Below are positions 8,363 to 20,300 of a DNA stretch of 64,000 nucleotides, one piece after another. Both the position numbers and the translations under genes were made by a program. A model generated the notes under the pieces. It had not been told where the DNA came from. It did no database searches and was given only the letters and a program-made list of their open reading frames with translations. Each line of letters begins with the position of its first letter. Positions within the stretch are counted from its first letter, which is position 1. The stretch comes from Zoroaster sp. YZ-2022 (Eukaryota > Echinodermata > Asteroidea > Forcipulatida > Zoroasteridae): the NCBI GenBank assembly GCA_029582265.1, contig CM055831.1, positions 21,838,682-21,902,681 of the forward strand. The letters are read 5' to 3'.

Positions 8363-11300
8363 ATGTCCGTGTCTTATCCATGTATTTCTTGTAAATTAAC
8401 TGTTAGAGACAACCAGCATGGGATATTTTGTGACTCTTGCAATAATTGGATTCACCTGATGTGTACAAATCTATCATTTACAGAGTACCAACAATTAGCT
8501 CTCAGTGATGAGTCATGGTTTTGCCATTCCTGTCTTAATGTGAATTTGCCTTTTAATTCTTTAGATTCTAATGAATTGTCTTCTGTCTTTTAGATATGAA
8601 TTCTTACAAACCAGTTAGATCTGATCGGCTTATCTTAGATATTCCTAATAATGTGTCTGAAGCACTTAATCCTGTGATTGACCCCAATAATTTGAATTAC
8701 AATCAACACTCTTGCGATTATTTTACAGAAACCAATTTACAAACTTCTTTTTAATCTTAATGATCCTTTAAGATTTTCTTTTCTTCATATGAACATCAGA
8801 AGTCTTCCCAGACATTTTGACCAAATGCAAATTTACTTACAATCTCTTCATGCTGACTTCTCTATTGTTGGTCTCTCAGAAACTTGGCTAAAGAATTCTA
8901 ATATGCCTTTCAATATTTATACTATTCCAGGCTACAATCTTGAGACAAACAGTCGAGCAGAAAGAGTGGGGGGTGGAGTTGCATTGTATATTTCATTTAA
9001 TCTCCAGTATGTAGTTCGTCATGACTTATCTCATTCTACAGACTCTTTTGAATCAATTTTTATTGAAATTAAGAACCCTGGTAATAAGAATATTATTGCA
9101 GGTGTTGTTTATAAACCACCCTCCGCTTCATTTAATGACTTTTTATCAACTTTTCAGGACCTTCAAGTCTTAATTTCATCTGAGAATAAGTTATGTCTTA
9201 TCTCAGGAGACTTTAATATTAATCTCCTTGAAGTTGATCGCCACGACCAGCCTCGGGAATTCTTGGATACTGTATTTGCTTATTCTTGCATTCCTCTTAT
9301 TAACAAACCTACTAGAATTACTAGTACTTCTGCCACCCTTATTGACAACATTTTTACCAATATTCTTCCCCCTCCTAATTCTGGAATTTTAGTTTGTGAT
9401 ATATCTGATCATTTTCCTATTTTTACCTCTTTTCCTTTTACCCCTAGAAAGTCTCCTCATCACACACAAAAATGTTTTCGTAAACTTTCCAGTGACAATT
9501 TGCGTCAGTTCAAATCTGAGTTGAATTCCTTGGACTGGTCTGTGGTTTTCAGCACCGATGACCCAAATATTTCTTTTAATAATTTTATGGATATTTTTAA
9601 TCATTCATATGATAAGAATATCCCCCTTGTTAGGATGAAGCACGCCAATAGAAAGTCTCAACCTCGGTCTCAGTGGATTACCACTTCCTGTTGAAGTCTA
9701 TTAATCACAAAAATAGGCTTTATCATAAATATCTTTCTTTCCCCACCGAGTCAAATCGTTTAAAACACACACGTTACAGAAATTATCTTACCTCAATTTT
9801 ACGATCCGCCAAACAAAATTATTACTCACAGCAATTCGAGAAGGAAAAAAGCAGTATTAAAAATACCTGGAAGGTTATCAACAGTGCTTTGAAAAGTAAT
9901 ACTCCCTCAAAAACTTCTACCATTAATATTAATAATCAGACTATAAATGATCCTCGATTAATTGCTGAACATTATAATAATTTTTTTGTTAACATTGGAC
10001 CCAATCTTGCTAATAAAATTCCTGATTGCACTTCCCATTTTCAAGATTACCTCCCTGATGCTAATTCACATTCTATTTTCTTCAACCCAGTTACTGAACA
10101 TGAGCTTTCCTCTATAGTTTTCAATTTACCCAATAAGAAAAGTTCGGGTCATGATTTTGTAAATTGCCCTCTTATTAAAGAAGTCATCGATGTGATCTCC
10201 AAACCTTTAACCTTCATTATGAATTTATCCCTCTCTACCGGCAGAATCCCTGACTCCATGAAGATTGCTAGTGTCATTCCTATTTTTAAAAGCGGTGATC
10301 CTCAGTTAGTTAACAACTATAGACCAATCTCTATTTTAAGCTCCTTTTCGAAAATTCTTGAACGTATAGTGTATATTCGTACTTCTCAATTCCTGCATAA
10401 ACACATTATTTTATCTGATTCTCAGTTTGGATTCAGGGCTAAACATTCTACTACTCATGCCATTTTACAGATGATTAATCAAATTAATGCTGGTATTGAA
10501 CAGTCTCTTCATACCGTGGAATCTTCCTGGACTTCTCCAAGGCTTTTGATACCATTGACCATGCAATTCTTTTATCCAAACTTTCTTATTATGGTATAAG
10601 AGGTATCGCGTTGGAGTGGTTCAGGAATTATCTTTCTAACCGACAACAATATGTCTGTATGGATGGCATGAAGTCTTCTCTTAAAGAAGTACCTTGTGGA
10701 GTTCCCCAGGGTTCGCTGCTGGGTCCTCTTCTTTTTTCAATTTATATCAATGATTTTGTTAAATCATCAAACATTTTTTCTTTCATTCTTTTTGCAGATG
10801 ATTCCAGTTTATTCTGTTCTCATAGAAATCTTGATATCCTTGTAGATATTGCTAATTCAGAGCTCGTTCATATCTCCAACTGGATTAAAGCAAATAAACT
10901 TTCTCTCAATATAAAAAAAACTAATTTAATGTTATTTAGTAATACGGCCAAGTTGCTTCCTTGTGATGTTTTATTTGATAATATATCTATTAATCAAGTT
11001 GACTGTATAAAGTTTTTAGGTTTATATGTTGATTCTAAATTATCTTGGAATCATCATGTGAACTATTTATGTAAACTGTTATCCAGAAATATAGGAATTA
11101 TTAACAAATTAAAACATTTTTTTCCTTCTGGAATATTGTTTAATATTTATAATGCATTAATTTTGCCTTATCTATCATATGGTATTCTTGCCTGGGGTAA
11201 TACTAGTGCCAACCTGTTAAATAGAATCCATATTTTGCAAAAAAGGGTCCTCAGAATTATTGATCGAGTTGATTTTCGGGCGCATTCCAATTTTCTATTT

Positions 11301-11621
11301 TTTAATCATAAGACTCTTAAACTTAATGATATTTATTTGCTTCAACTTGGTATTTTCATGTATCAATTTATTTCACATGATTTACCAATCTCGTTTCAGA
11401 GTATGTTTACTTTAAATACTCAAATTCATTTTCATCAAACTAGACATTCTGATGACTTTCATATTCCATATGTGCGTACCTCTCAAGCTCTTAAAACTGT
11501 CAGTTATCAGGGACCTAAGTTTTGGAATTCTTTAGGCATTAACCTCAAAAGTCTTAAAACTTGCCCCGTATTTAAAAAGAAGCTTAAGTATAGCTTGTTG
11601 GAAAAATACTGTAACATTTAA
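8363..11621 (+). pseudogene. LINE ORF2 (PHD finger, APE endonuclease, reverse transcriptase), frame-shifted
   Basis: The frame at 8363-8593 has a PHD-like zinc finger (CISC...CDSCNNWIHLMC...WFCHSC). The AP-endonuclease follows (8770-9694) with MNIRSL, SETWL, GDFNINLL and SDHFPI, all catalytic signatures. The RT spans about 9673-11621: [38 protein letters not shown] (in a second frame near 10540), [13 protein letters not shown], and the catalytic FADD at about 10790, then a C-terminal [15 protein letters not shown] end (here [12 protein letters not shown]). Frame changes occur at about 8593, 8750, 9690 and 10520. Nearly all catalytic residues survive, so decay is recent to moderate. Confidence 0.88.
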
Positions 11622-12335
11622 TTTCAGCTAATTTTAATTATTTGTTTAAGTTACTCCTTACTCTTATATTAATAATGCCCTACCGATCTTTCATTATATA
11701 TTACTGCTGTGTAGTTACACCATGCTGCCTTGTCTCATTAGTGTTTGTCCTGTCTTGTTTATGTGTAGGTAACATTAATATATTTCTCTGTGTGTGTAAT
11801 TTATGCATCTAGTTGTATTACAGTTGTATTAGCTCAGTTAAATTTCTACACACATTATTTTTGGGGGTCTCTACTCGACAAGCTTGCTTTTTGGAGACCT
11901 CCACCACTTAATCACCTTTGTCACATTGGCCCTTCGTTTATAATTACATGTATTATTGTTTTACTGATTTTTTATTTTTTATTGGCCTTATATCTTAATT
12001 TGTTGTGTTCTGATTGAGTGGAAAATAAACTGAAAACTGAAACTGAAACTCAAAGCACATGAGGCAGGCGCATGATGCGAAACAATCTTCTGTCACTCTG
12101 ATTGGTTTAAATCCGCGTAGCGCGTCGCAAAAACAGCTGGCGAACAGCTGGCAGAATTATACGCGCTGCTCTGATTACCATCCGTTAATACACCCCACGT
12201 GATTACATTTTGTCCAGTCAGATTGTCTAAACTGTCTTGGGCATTTATGAATTAATCATGGCCTCACACTAGGTAGAGCAGACTATCACTTTGATACACT
12301 TACGTCGAGAGAAAAAAACAACAACCACGACATTA

Positions 12336-12643
12336 GGCCAAAAAAGAAAGAAAAAGTCTCCGGTTTCTGGTCTTCGCGCGGGTCGCATCAGACCCGAGCG
12401 TCGGCATTTTTGGTTATGAAACGATGTCCAATTGCAGCCAAAATTGCTGGATCGATTGTAATTCTGCCGTGCTGTTGCTTTAAACGACTTTTTCACATAT
12501 GGGTATGAACGTTTGCCCGATTTGTGAGGCCTCTCTTAGCCACCATACTTTGTAAATGTGAAATTTGGTTCCCTGTTGGCAAAAAAAAACACGATTTTTG
12601 AAGCCAATCGATGACCAGAAACCGGAGACTTTTTTGGGCCTTA
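12336..12643. mobile_element. MITE family H, copy 1 (empty TTAA site)
   Basis: Inverted ends share the core TCTCCGGTTTCTGGTC (left about 12356-12371, right about 12614-12633), bounded by AGGCC and GGCCT. The interior carries CCAATTGCAGCCAAAATTGC and GGTATGAACGTTTGCCCG. It has an undisturbed TTTAAA at about 12480, exactly where two sibling copies carry TTAA insertions. Siblings are at 26628-27262 and 56386-56766. Confidence 0.8.
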
Positions 12644-13403
12644 TTTGTTATTCATTCATATGTTATCAATTTGTTATTGACTTGTACCGAACCAGAACTG
12701 GGACAGTGATGGGAACTGCGACAATGATGGCTGGCCATTATGAGGAAAGTCACTGGGTTCAATGGTGTGCCGCCAGTACTGAATCTGTTGTTATCAATTT
12801 GCATTGTGCTCGAATCATTTTAGAATAGGACAATTGTTATTTATTTGCTATTTCAAATGTTATTGTTAATGTTACGCATATGAAAAAAAAAATTGTACAG
12901 ACTTCTTTTATGTAACTTAAATACATATAATAATTGCATGTCTCCGGGACTAACCGTGACGGCGTTGCCGTGAACGTATGGACGGACTGGAATTGGTATT
13001 ACATCGGCTCCCATTCTGCTACACAGTTCTAATTCCATAGCCTATAGTACCGACGTGGAATGCGATATATGTATGTACAATAATGTTCATCCTACCTTGT
13101 CCCCACCACCAAACTCTTCAAACCGCAATTGCAACGGGTACATAATTCATTGTAATCGATTTCTGGAAGACGCACTTTGTTTTCATGCGGCCGCTGTGCC
13201 TGTAAGCGATTCCGATCGCATTACTACAAACAGAGAAATGACACAATAGGCTATGCTACAACAGAATAGGATGACCGGTATCAATTTTATGAAACTGTTC
13301 GCATTATTTTAATTAAGTAAAAATACTTAAATACTATGTTGCAAGAACATTCTTTATTTTGTTAATGTTTTAAAATAGTGACTATTGGACATTTTGCCGA
13401 AGG
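12644..13403. other. No recognisable feature
   Basis: Mixed-composition intergenic DNA. Short open frames here have no family resemblance or splice context that I can support. Confidence 0.45.
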
Positions 13404-13440
13404 GTCGAGTCCGAGTCCGAGTCCGAGTCCCGAGTCACGA
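13404..13440 (+). repeat. (GAGTCC)n short tandem repeat
   Basis: About four GAGTCC units followed by a GAGTC/GACTC palindrome. Confidence 0.85.
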
Positions 13441-13459
13441 CTCGAACAAGTCTGGTACA

Positions 13460-13556
13460 AAAATGTAATTGGCACACCTCCCCCTTTTGTGTAGTTAAAT
13501 TTACCCCAAAAAATGTTTGCCCCAACTCTGAGTGAAAATCCTGGCTACGTCACTGA
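13460..13556 (-). mobile_element. hAT-like element fragment (GGCTACGTCACTG end)
   Basis: Shares AATTGGCACACCTCCCCC, CCCCAAAAAATGTTTGCCCC and a terminal GGCTACGTCACTG with the complete element at 45639-45963, whose ends are CAGTGGCATAGCC / GGCTACACAACTG. Confidence 0.65.
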
Positions 13557-14228
13557 TCGTGCACCAAACTTCCCTATTTATCAGATAATTAGCTGTTTAC
13601 GTCCGCCATCTCTAAATCTGAGGTCGCCATTTTTGAAAATGTTGACGGCAATCAGTACGACAAACTCAGTACGATAAATTATCTTGGGAAGACGACATTC
13701 AACTTTCAAGATGTCGACATAAATTATGTCGGGATGTCGTCATACATTAACGTTGAGGATGTCGTCATCCCGAGGTAAATTATCTCAAGATCTCATCAAG
13801 TCGGGTGGCACTTCCAGAGCTCCCTATATATACTATAGCCAAAATAGACTGATTAATAGCTTATTGATTAATACGATTTGAGTTCCAGACTATGACATTT
13901 TATATAGCCCTTGCACATGGACTATGTCTTGATGGCTGTGTGCATGTTGCTGGTCACGGTCAATAGTTTGAGCTTGACGTTTTTTCTCATATACAACATA
14001 AAATAATGTACAGTGGAATTATCAGAAACATTACGCCACTGTACATAAGAAGTGCTCCTTGGAAACTGCCTGTCCACTCATTAATCAATCCTGCATCAAA
14101 GGATAAAGGAACAGTGAAGGTTTATTTCAAATAAAATAATCTTGTATTGTTTGGAACACTTCAATGATCATCTGGCGCCATTATTTTGTGGAGCTTTGAG
14201 AATCCCTGTAAAAAATATAAATTCAACT

Positions 14229-15340
14229 AGAGCTCAAAATGTTTGTTGGAACAAACACGGCGTTCGTGTGACTTCCGGTTCAATCAAATTATCATCGATG
14301 ATGTTTTTCAGATAGAAAATTATTATTTTTCTAAACCTGTCGCCAGAGGGTGCTGTGACAGGTGATGACGTCATCAGTCACATTTTTAAAAAGGTCACAT
14401 GTCAACATCAATTTCGTCCACTGAACGGATGTTCGAATACAAAAATCATGGACCCTATAAAAGTGCTTCAGAATATATTTCACTTAAACTTCCGGTTTCG
14501 ACCGGAAGGAGAGGTCAGATTGTGGTCATGTCTGTTTACGAAATGTCACATAATTCAAGATCTGTGAGATGATGCAAACATTATGTAAAATATCTTTGTG
14601 GTTCATGAGATATGATTTTTTGAAATATTAAAATTTGATTTAGTGTAATTTGATATTTCAAGACGTCACAACTTTACCTGAAACTGTCACAACTATATTG
14701 ACAACTACATGTTATGGTCTAAGTATGTGTCAAGTTTGAAGGATCTGTGAACTTGGCAACTATGCTTTTTTGTTCGATAAGTTCCACGAGGAAGAAGAAG
14801 CAGCAAAACGTGAGCTCAAGTGTTTGTTGGTACAAACACAAGGTGTTCGCAAGAACTTCCAGTTCAGTCAAATTACCATCGATGATGTCAGTCATATTTT
14901 TCAAATGTGGATCATCTTTTATTATAAAAATATCAATTTCATAATTAAAAACACCTATCAAATTTGCGTTAGAATGTGTTGAATTTGATCTTCCTGTTTG
15001 GACTAGAAGTAAAGTTCAGATCAGGTTATTTGTAGATCATGCATCTAACACAATAGCTTCCTCATGTTAGTATCTACTTTGGTTCAGGAGATGGTTTTTC
15101 ATAATTATATAATTAGAACTACATCAACGTGCAAAGCTGAACATCTTAACTTCCGGTTCAGTTACCTTACTAAATATATCACGAAAATAATACACTGGAT
15201 GTCTTTTATCATCGAACTAAATTTTGTGAAATGGAACTGAGATGAGAATATTTTGGGGTCATGTCTGTGTATGACATGTCACATAATTCGTGGTCTATAA
15301 GACTGTGAATATCTTTCCTGGTTTAACTGTGATGTTCAAA
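14229..15340 (+). repeat. Two diverged copies of a dispersed repeat in tandem
   Basis: AGCTCAAAATGTTTGTTGGA...ACTTCCGGTTCA...ATCATCGATGATGT at 14231-14303 recurs as AGCTCAAGTGTTTGTTGGTA...ACTTCCAGTTCA...CCATCGATGATGT at 14813-14887. The block TCATGTCTGTTTACGAAATGTCACATAATT (14525) recurs near 15266. Two diverged units about 0.6-0.75 kb apart. No coding potential. Confidence 0.65.
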
Positions 15341-15385
15341 ATCTAAAAAATTACAACTGCTAATCAACAGAACCGATCCCGAAAG

Positions 15386-15890
15386 TTGACTCCACAAAAT
15401 TCCTTAGTGTTTACATTGGAAACATCACATTAATGAAATTTGTAAAAAAGTTTCGAAATTCATTGAAATTATTTCCCGGCTTAACTCTGTTTTTCTTGAC
15501 AAGGTCTTGCGTACATTTTATTGCTCACTTATATACTACCTTATCTGTCTTATTGTAATATTGTTTGGGGGAATACTTCTCTCCCAGAAACTTGTATAAA
15601 ATGGAAATTTTGCAGAAAAAAGCAATTCGTATCATGCATGGTTAAATGTTATTTAGAGCTCACACTATACACTTTTGTTTAAACATTTCAATATGTTACG
15701 TATCCAAGAAATTCATTATTACCAGCAAAACATATTTATGTTAATATTCCACTAATTCCTCCTTACCTTACTAGCATTATTTATAGTTAATTGTAACTAT
15801 CAGACCAGAGCTTCATCTCTTTTACATCTCCCTAAACATAGAACATCCACATTTCAACATGTGGTCAGGGCCCTGTAGTTCTTACACGAT
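15386..15890 (+). mobile_element. Decayed LINE reverse-transcriptase C-terminal fragment
   Basis: Across shifting frames it reads as TKFLSVYIG...FFLTRSCVHFIA...ILQKKAIRIMHG, the region after the FADD motif of a CR1/L2-like RT. It has many frame breaks and stops, and a SINE (15904-16252) interrupts its 3' side. It is more decayed than the LINE at 6.5-12 kb and not the same copy. Confidence 0.65.
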
Positions 15891-15903
15891 TAGTAATATC
15901 AAT

Positions 15904-16252
15904 GAGGTGTCGTGGCCGAGCGGTCTAGCTTACCGGATTCAAGTTCTGGTGTTAGCAACAGAATGTGGGTTCGAATCACGGCCGTGACACTTGTGTCCTT
16001 GAGCAAGACACTTAATCATAATTGCTTCTCTCCACCCAAGGGTTAAATGGGTACCTGTGAAGGCAGAGTTGGTTTGCTCTATATGCGCTAGAAATGGCAG
16101 CAATTGAGCTGTATACTCCCCAGGGAGCTGAGATGGTTTCAGGAATGATTTATGAGCCTTATGAGCAGGGATAATAATATAATGCGCATTGAGCACCACT
16201 TAGTTGGTGGAAACGTGCGCTATATAAATCCACACATTATTATTATTATTAT
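15904..16252 (+). mobile_element. SINE family B, full length
   Basis: The head GAGGTGTCGTGGCCGAGCGG with B box GGTTCGAATCAC differs from family A, but the central domain and tail (GCATTGAGCACC, TGCGCTATATAA, (ATT)n) are the same. Other B copies are at 26143-26439 and 54411-54761. The shared body with a different tRNA-like head indicates sub-family head exchange or divergence. Confidence 0.88.
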
Positions 16253-16518
16253 TCTCTTGTAAGAACTTAGGTTCATTTCAGCGTAGTCTTAATATATTAT
16301 TAAACATTACACCGTGCTTTAATCTTTGGTTTCTTAATCTTTTTTTGTTGGGTGCTATATCTTAATTATTGAACTCAACACCTACAATAGTGTCTGGTAT
16401 TAATTGTTTAACTATTTTCCACCGTACTTGTTATATTACTTCACACCTCAGATCGCCTCCAAATGAGCAATCGAAAATCCCTGATGAGAAAGAACCTGCT
16501 AGGTTTTAGACTTGATTT

Positions 16519-16617
16519 CAAGTCTGAGATCGCGGTTATTTTTTGTCTGCATCAGCCACGCAAAACGCCGTTTACCCATACTGGCTATCACAGCCCTAAC
16601 TCGCGATCTCAGACTTG
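16519..16617. mobile_element. Small MITE with TIR CAAGTCTGAGATCGCG, copy 1
   Basis: A 99-bp element with ends CAAGTCTGAGATCGCG and CGCGATCTCAGACTTG, and an interior TTTTTTGTCTGC shared with the copy at 17069-17179. Confidence 0.8.
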
Positions 16618-17068
16618 ACCCTGTTGTGTTTGTGGGATATTCATGTCTTCATAGCTAAAATTTACATAATAATACGGATGCTAGAGAGATGGCCAATCAG
16701 GAGGCCACAAAAACCTTGTAGGCCGCGTCTATTACTAACAGGTTACACTCGATTAAAATTCTTTCTGTAATATTCATTCGATATTAAATTTGTATAGTGC
16801 TTGGTACGTAAATAGTATTTGAAATGTATAGGTAAATTTATAAGATCTTAGAGTTGTAAAAAAGCACAAAATAAAATACATAATTCCTTCTCTACAAAAG
16901 CGTCGTACCTACAGTTTAAATGGAATCGTTGAGTACATCTCCTCCAACTGCATGTAGAAGGTTTAGTTTGAATATTCATGTTATGGTAGGCTTTCCGACC
17001 AATCAGATTGTTCCGTCCACTTTTGGACTAATTCGCAATAGGGTATGTACAAACCTCGAACAACATTC

Positions 17069-17179
17069 CCAAGTCTGTGATCGTAGGTTAATGTCGGAGG
17101 TTAATACACAAGAGGGCGCTATTTAATGCAATACTATAATTGGCTTCAGGCAGACAAAAAACCACGATCACAGACTTGG
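17069..17179. mobile_element. Small MITE with TIR CCAAGTCTGTGATCGT, copy 2, 150 bp upstream of EIPR1 ATG
   Basis: A 111-bp element with ends CCAAGTCTGTGATCGT and ACGATCACAGACTTGG. It is in the opposite orientation to copy 1. It sits in the EIPR1 5' flank, so it could lie in or next to the promoter or 5' UTR. Confidence 0.8.
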
Positions 17180-17328
17180 AACCAAGTCTAGCTAGGTTTA
17201 GGTTCGAAACATAATGCTACTATTTTGCATTTATGGTAATAAATTAAACTGATATAGCGCCCTCACTTGATGAACAAATCTTTGACGGGATTATATTTTA
17301 CCAGATGTGAACTATCCTTTTCCCCAAC

Positions 17329-17370
17329 ATGGAAGACGATGCGCCCGTGATTTACGGGTTGGAGTTTCAG
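17329..17370 (+). CDS. EIPR1: EIPR1 coding exon 1
   Basis: 14 codons, [14 protein letters not shown], ending phase 0 at the donor CAG|GTAAAA. The ATG was chosen by match to the family N-terminus; it lies in the context CCCAACATGG. Confidence 0.92.
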
Positions 17371-20300
17371 GTAAAAACACCTGTAAAATATTATTTAGTT
17401 GATCTGTAATGTTCATAAAACATCAGTCACCTCTTTCTCATCGATATTTATCAAATCAACCAACGCGGAAGCCCCTTCATTATGATTTAGAACGGCATGA
17501 ACCAACTCGACATGCTCGACTTACAAAACATGCTAGCTCCATACAGTCGGAGTCGTGTCGTCGAATCTCTTCATCATCAGTACACCGCTATCGTCTCCCG
17601 TAAAATGTGTGCACGGCTAAATCTTTGGAAAGACATATCCGATCACCACTTTCTAAGGTTTAACACAAAAAAATTGCAACCACTAACAGTTAAAAATGAT
17701 CGTATCCGACCTCCACTTTTTAAGGGTTTTTTGGATTTTCTTTTGCAACCACTAACTAACCAGTTAAAAAAATGATTCTATCGATTTTTGGGGGTACAGA
17801 AAGCGAAAACTATCTTTAAAATCCATTTTTATGATGGTTTTTGGACTTTATTTCCCTTCTAAAAACATCAGAAAACAGAAGGATCCTATTGTAGTTGCCA
17901 CTGTTCATGTACAATGGAATGACCGTGTTGGTCACTAACGGGGGAGTTGACAAGATCAGACCATGGAGGTAGAATTCCATGATCAGACTGACATGACTGA
18001 GGAAGTCATCGTATACCAAAATTGCTTGATTTTTTTCATGAAATAAATATCCTGGAGTAATTTGAAGTATATGCCAAGTAATCTTACCTACAGTACTAGT
18101 GGAGAACATATGGATGATGATGGACATATACTTCAAATTATTCCAAATGGTGTGAAGTTAGTTACTTATTCCTTATTGGACATTCGCATCATCGTACATT
18201 ATGTATGTACTATAAATACGTACGTGTTCATTGTCGTGCGCATGCTAGTTGCAAAGTCTTGTGCGCATTATGCGGACGGTTACAATTAGACTTGTTTCGG
18301 AAAGAATGTTGTATCGGGCCGCCACTTTTTAAGGGCTTTTTTGGATTTTTTTTGCAACCACTAACCAGTTAAAAAATCATTCTATCGATTTTTGTGGTAC
18401 AGAAAGCGAAAACTATCTTTAAAATCCATTTTATGATGGTTTTCGGACTTGATTTCCCTTCTAAAAAAATCCTCCCCTTCAGAAAATAGAAGGATCCTAT
18501 TATAGTTGCCACTACCCATGTACAATGACTGTGTTGGTCACTAATTGTGGAGTTTACAAGATCAAACTGACATGACTGAGGAAGTCATCGTATACCAAAA
18601 ATGCCTGATTTTTCATGAAATAAATATCCTGGAATAATTTGAAGTATATGTCCATCATCATCCATACGTTCTCCACCTTACCAGGTAGGTAAGATTACAT
18701 TATTGGTTATATTTAATGAAAAATAGTGGCGGCCAGATACGACATTCTACCCCTTGTTTCCTAGTCCACACTACATTCTGTATAATATTCAAAGGCTAAA
18801 GTAGTGCCCCTTTAAATGATGAATGATGTTCTTGGACCAGGTACATGTACCACTAAGTCAGAGGGTGTGCAGGAGGATCTAACCTTCACAATACTATCAT
18901 GCTTATCCCGGTCATTAGGGTTCCAGTATTTTTAAAATAATTTTACATAAATGCATTTTTTGCGTATCATATGCATAATAGGCATGCATATTATAGTGCC
19001 CCTTTAAATGATGAATGACATCTTGGACCAATCATTTTATTCAGTATGTATTTTGTGGATATATGTGTAATATGCATATTAAAGTTCCCCTTTAAATGAT
19101 GAATGATTAATTGGTTAGTGGTTGCAAAAAAATTCCCAATAAACCCTTAAAAAGTGGCAGTCGGATACGACATTCTTTCCCCGACCGCCAATTTTTAAGG
19201 TTTTTAAAAAAAAAAATTGCAACCACTAACCAGTTAAAAATGATTATGACAAAACACAATAAAGGGGGCCACTTTCCTACCGTCACGTTAGCAGTTTTTC
19301 TAATGGTTGTAATTTTTTTTTTTTAATACCTGAAATCACCAAAAAAGAATTTCAACATTTGAATAGACGTGCATGCTTATCCTAAAGATAATTTGAGTTG
19401 ATTATTACAAATGGACGGAAAAGTGAGGTAACTTTTTCCGTCCAATTTTTATGGAAATTTGAGGGTAAAAAAATAAATAAAAAAATAAAAAAATAAAATA
19501 AATCAACTCAAATTAGTTTTAGTATAAGCCTGCATGTCCATTCACATGTTGAAACACTTTTTGGTCGGTTTCGGGTACTTGATTGATTTTTCATGAAATA
19601 AATATTCTGGAATAATTTGAAGTATATGTCCATCATCATACATGTATGTTCTCCACCTTACTGGGTAGGTAAGATTACATTATTGGTTATGAATGAGAAA
19701 AAGTGGCGGTCGGATATGAGATTCTACCCGCAATGAAATTCTGTCGTTTGAAGACAATGTACCTATTTCTGTAAATATTATTGAACCGATACACATGTAC
19801 TAGCAAATTATAATGAAAAATATTACCTGACAGATATATTGAATTTATTTCCTATTTAAAATAATGCTTCGCCAAAGTCTTGCATATTTTTCCGGTGCAC
19901 TAGTTCAAACAGTTCAAACTACACGACCACACGTTAGCCATACATAGCGATGACATCACGGTTAACTGCCACGATGATCCTATTTAAAATAATGCCTCGC
20001 CAAAATCTTGGATCGTTTTTTTATGGTGCGCTAGTTCAGACAATTCAAACTGCACATCCACGGCCACACGTTAACCGTACACAGCGATGACGTCACGGTT
20101 AACCGCCACGATAACCCTGTTTGAATCCTCCCGAGGAAGATCCGTTACCAGACCTAGTTATCTCTGACAAAATACAAGGGCTTGGAGAGGATGACATCAG
20201 CTTCAGAATTGTTGTCGGTGCTTCTCAATGAGGCAAGGCGATAGTTGTTGACAGCCATGGATATATGACAGCCACGGCTGGACATTATCCTGTGTAACAT

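Larger units (their letters stand above)
6540..12054 (+). mobile_element. Near full-length CR1/L2-group non-LTR retrotransposon
   Basis: The order is 5' region, ORF1 (6865-7581), a spacer of about 0.8 kb, then ORF2 with PHD-like finger, endonuclease and reverse transcriptase, then a 3' UTR ending in AATAAACTGAAAACTGAAAC, a short tandem tail. The domain order and RT motifs place it in the CR1/L2/Crack/Daphne group of the Jockey superfamily. The exact clade needs a tree. ORF2 carries several frame breaks, so this copy is inactive. The 5' boundary is approximate, and no clear target duplication was found. Confidence 0.85.
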
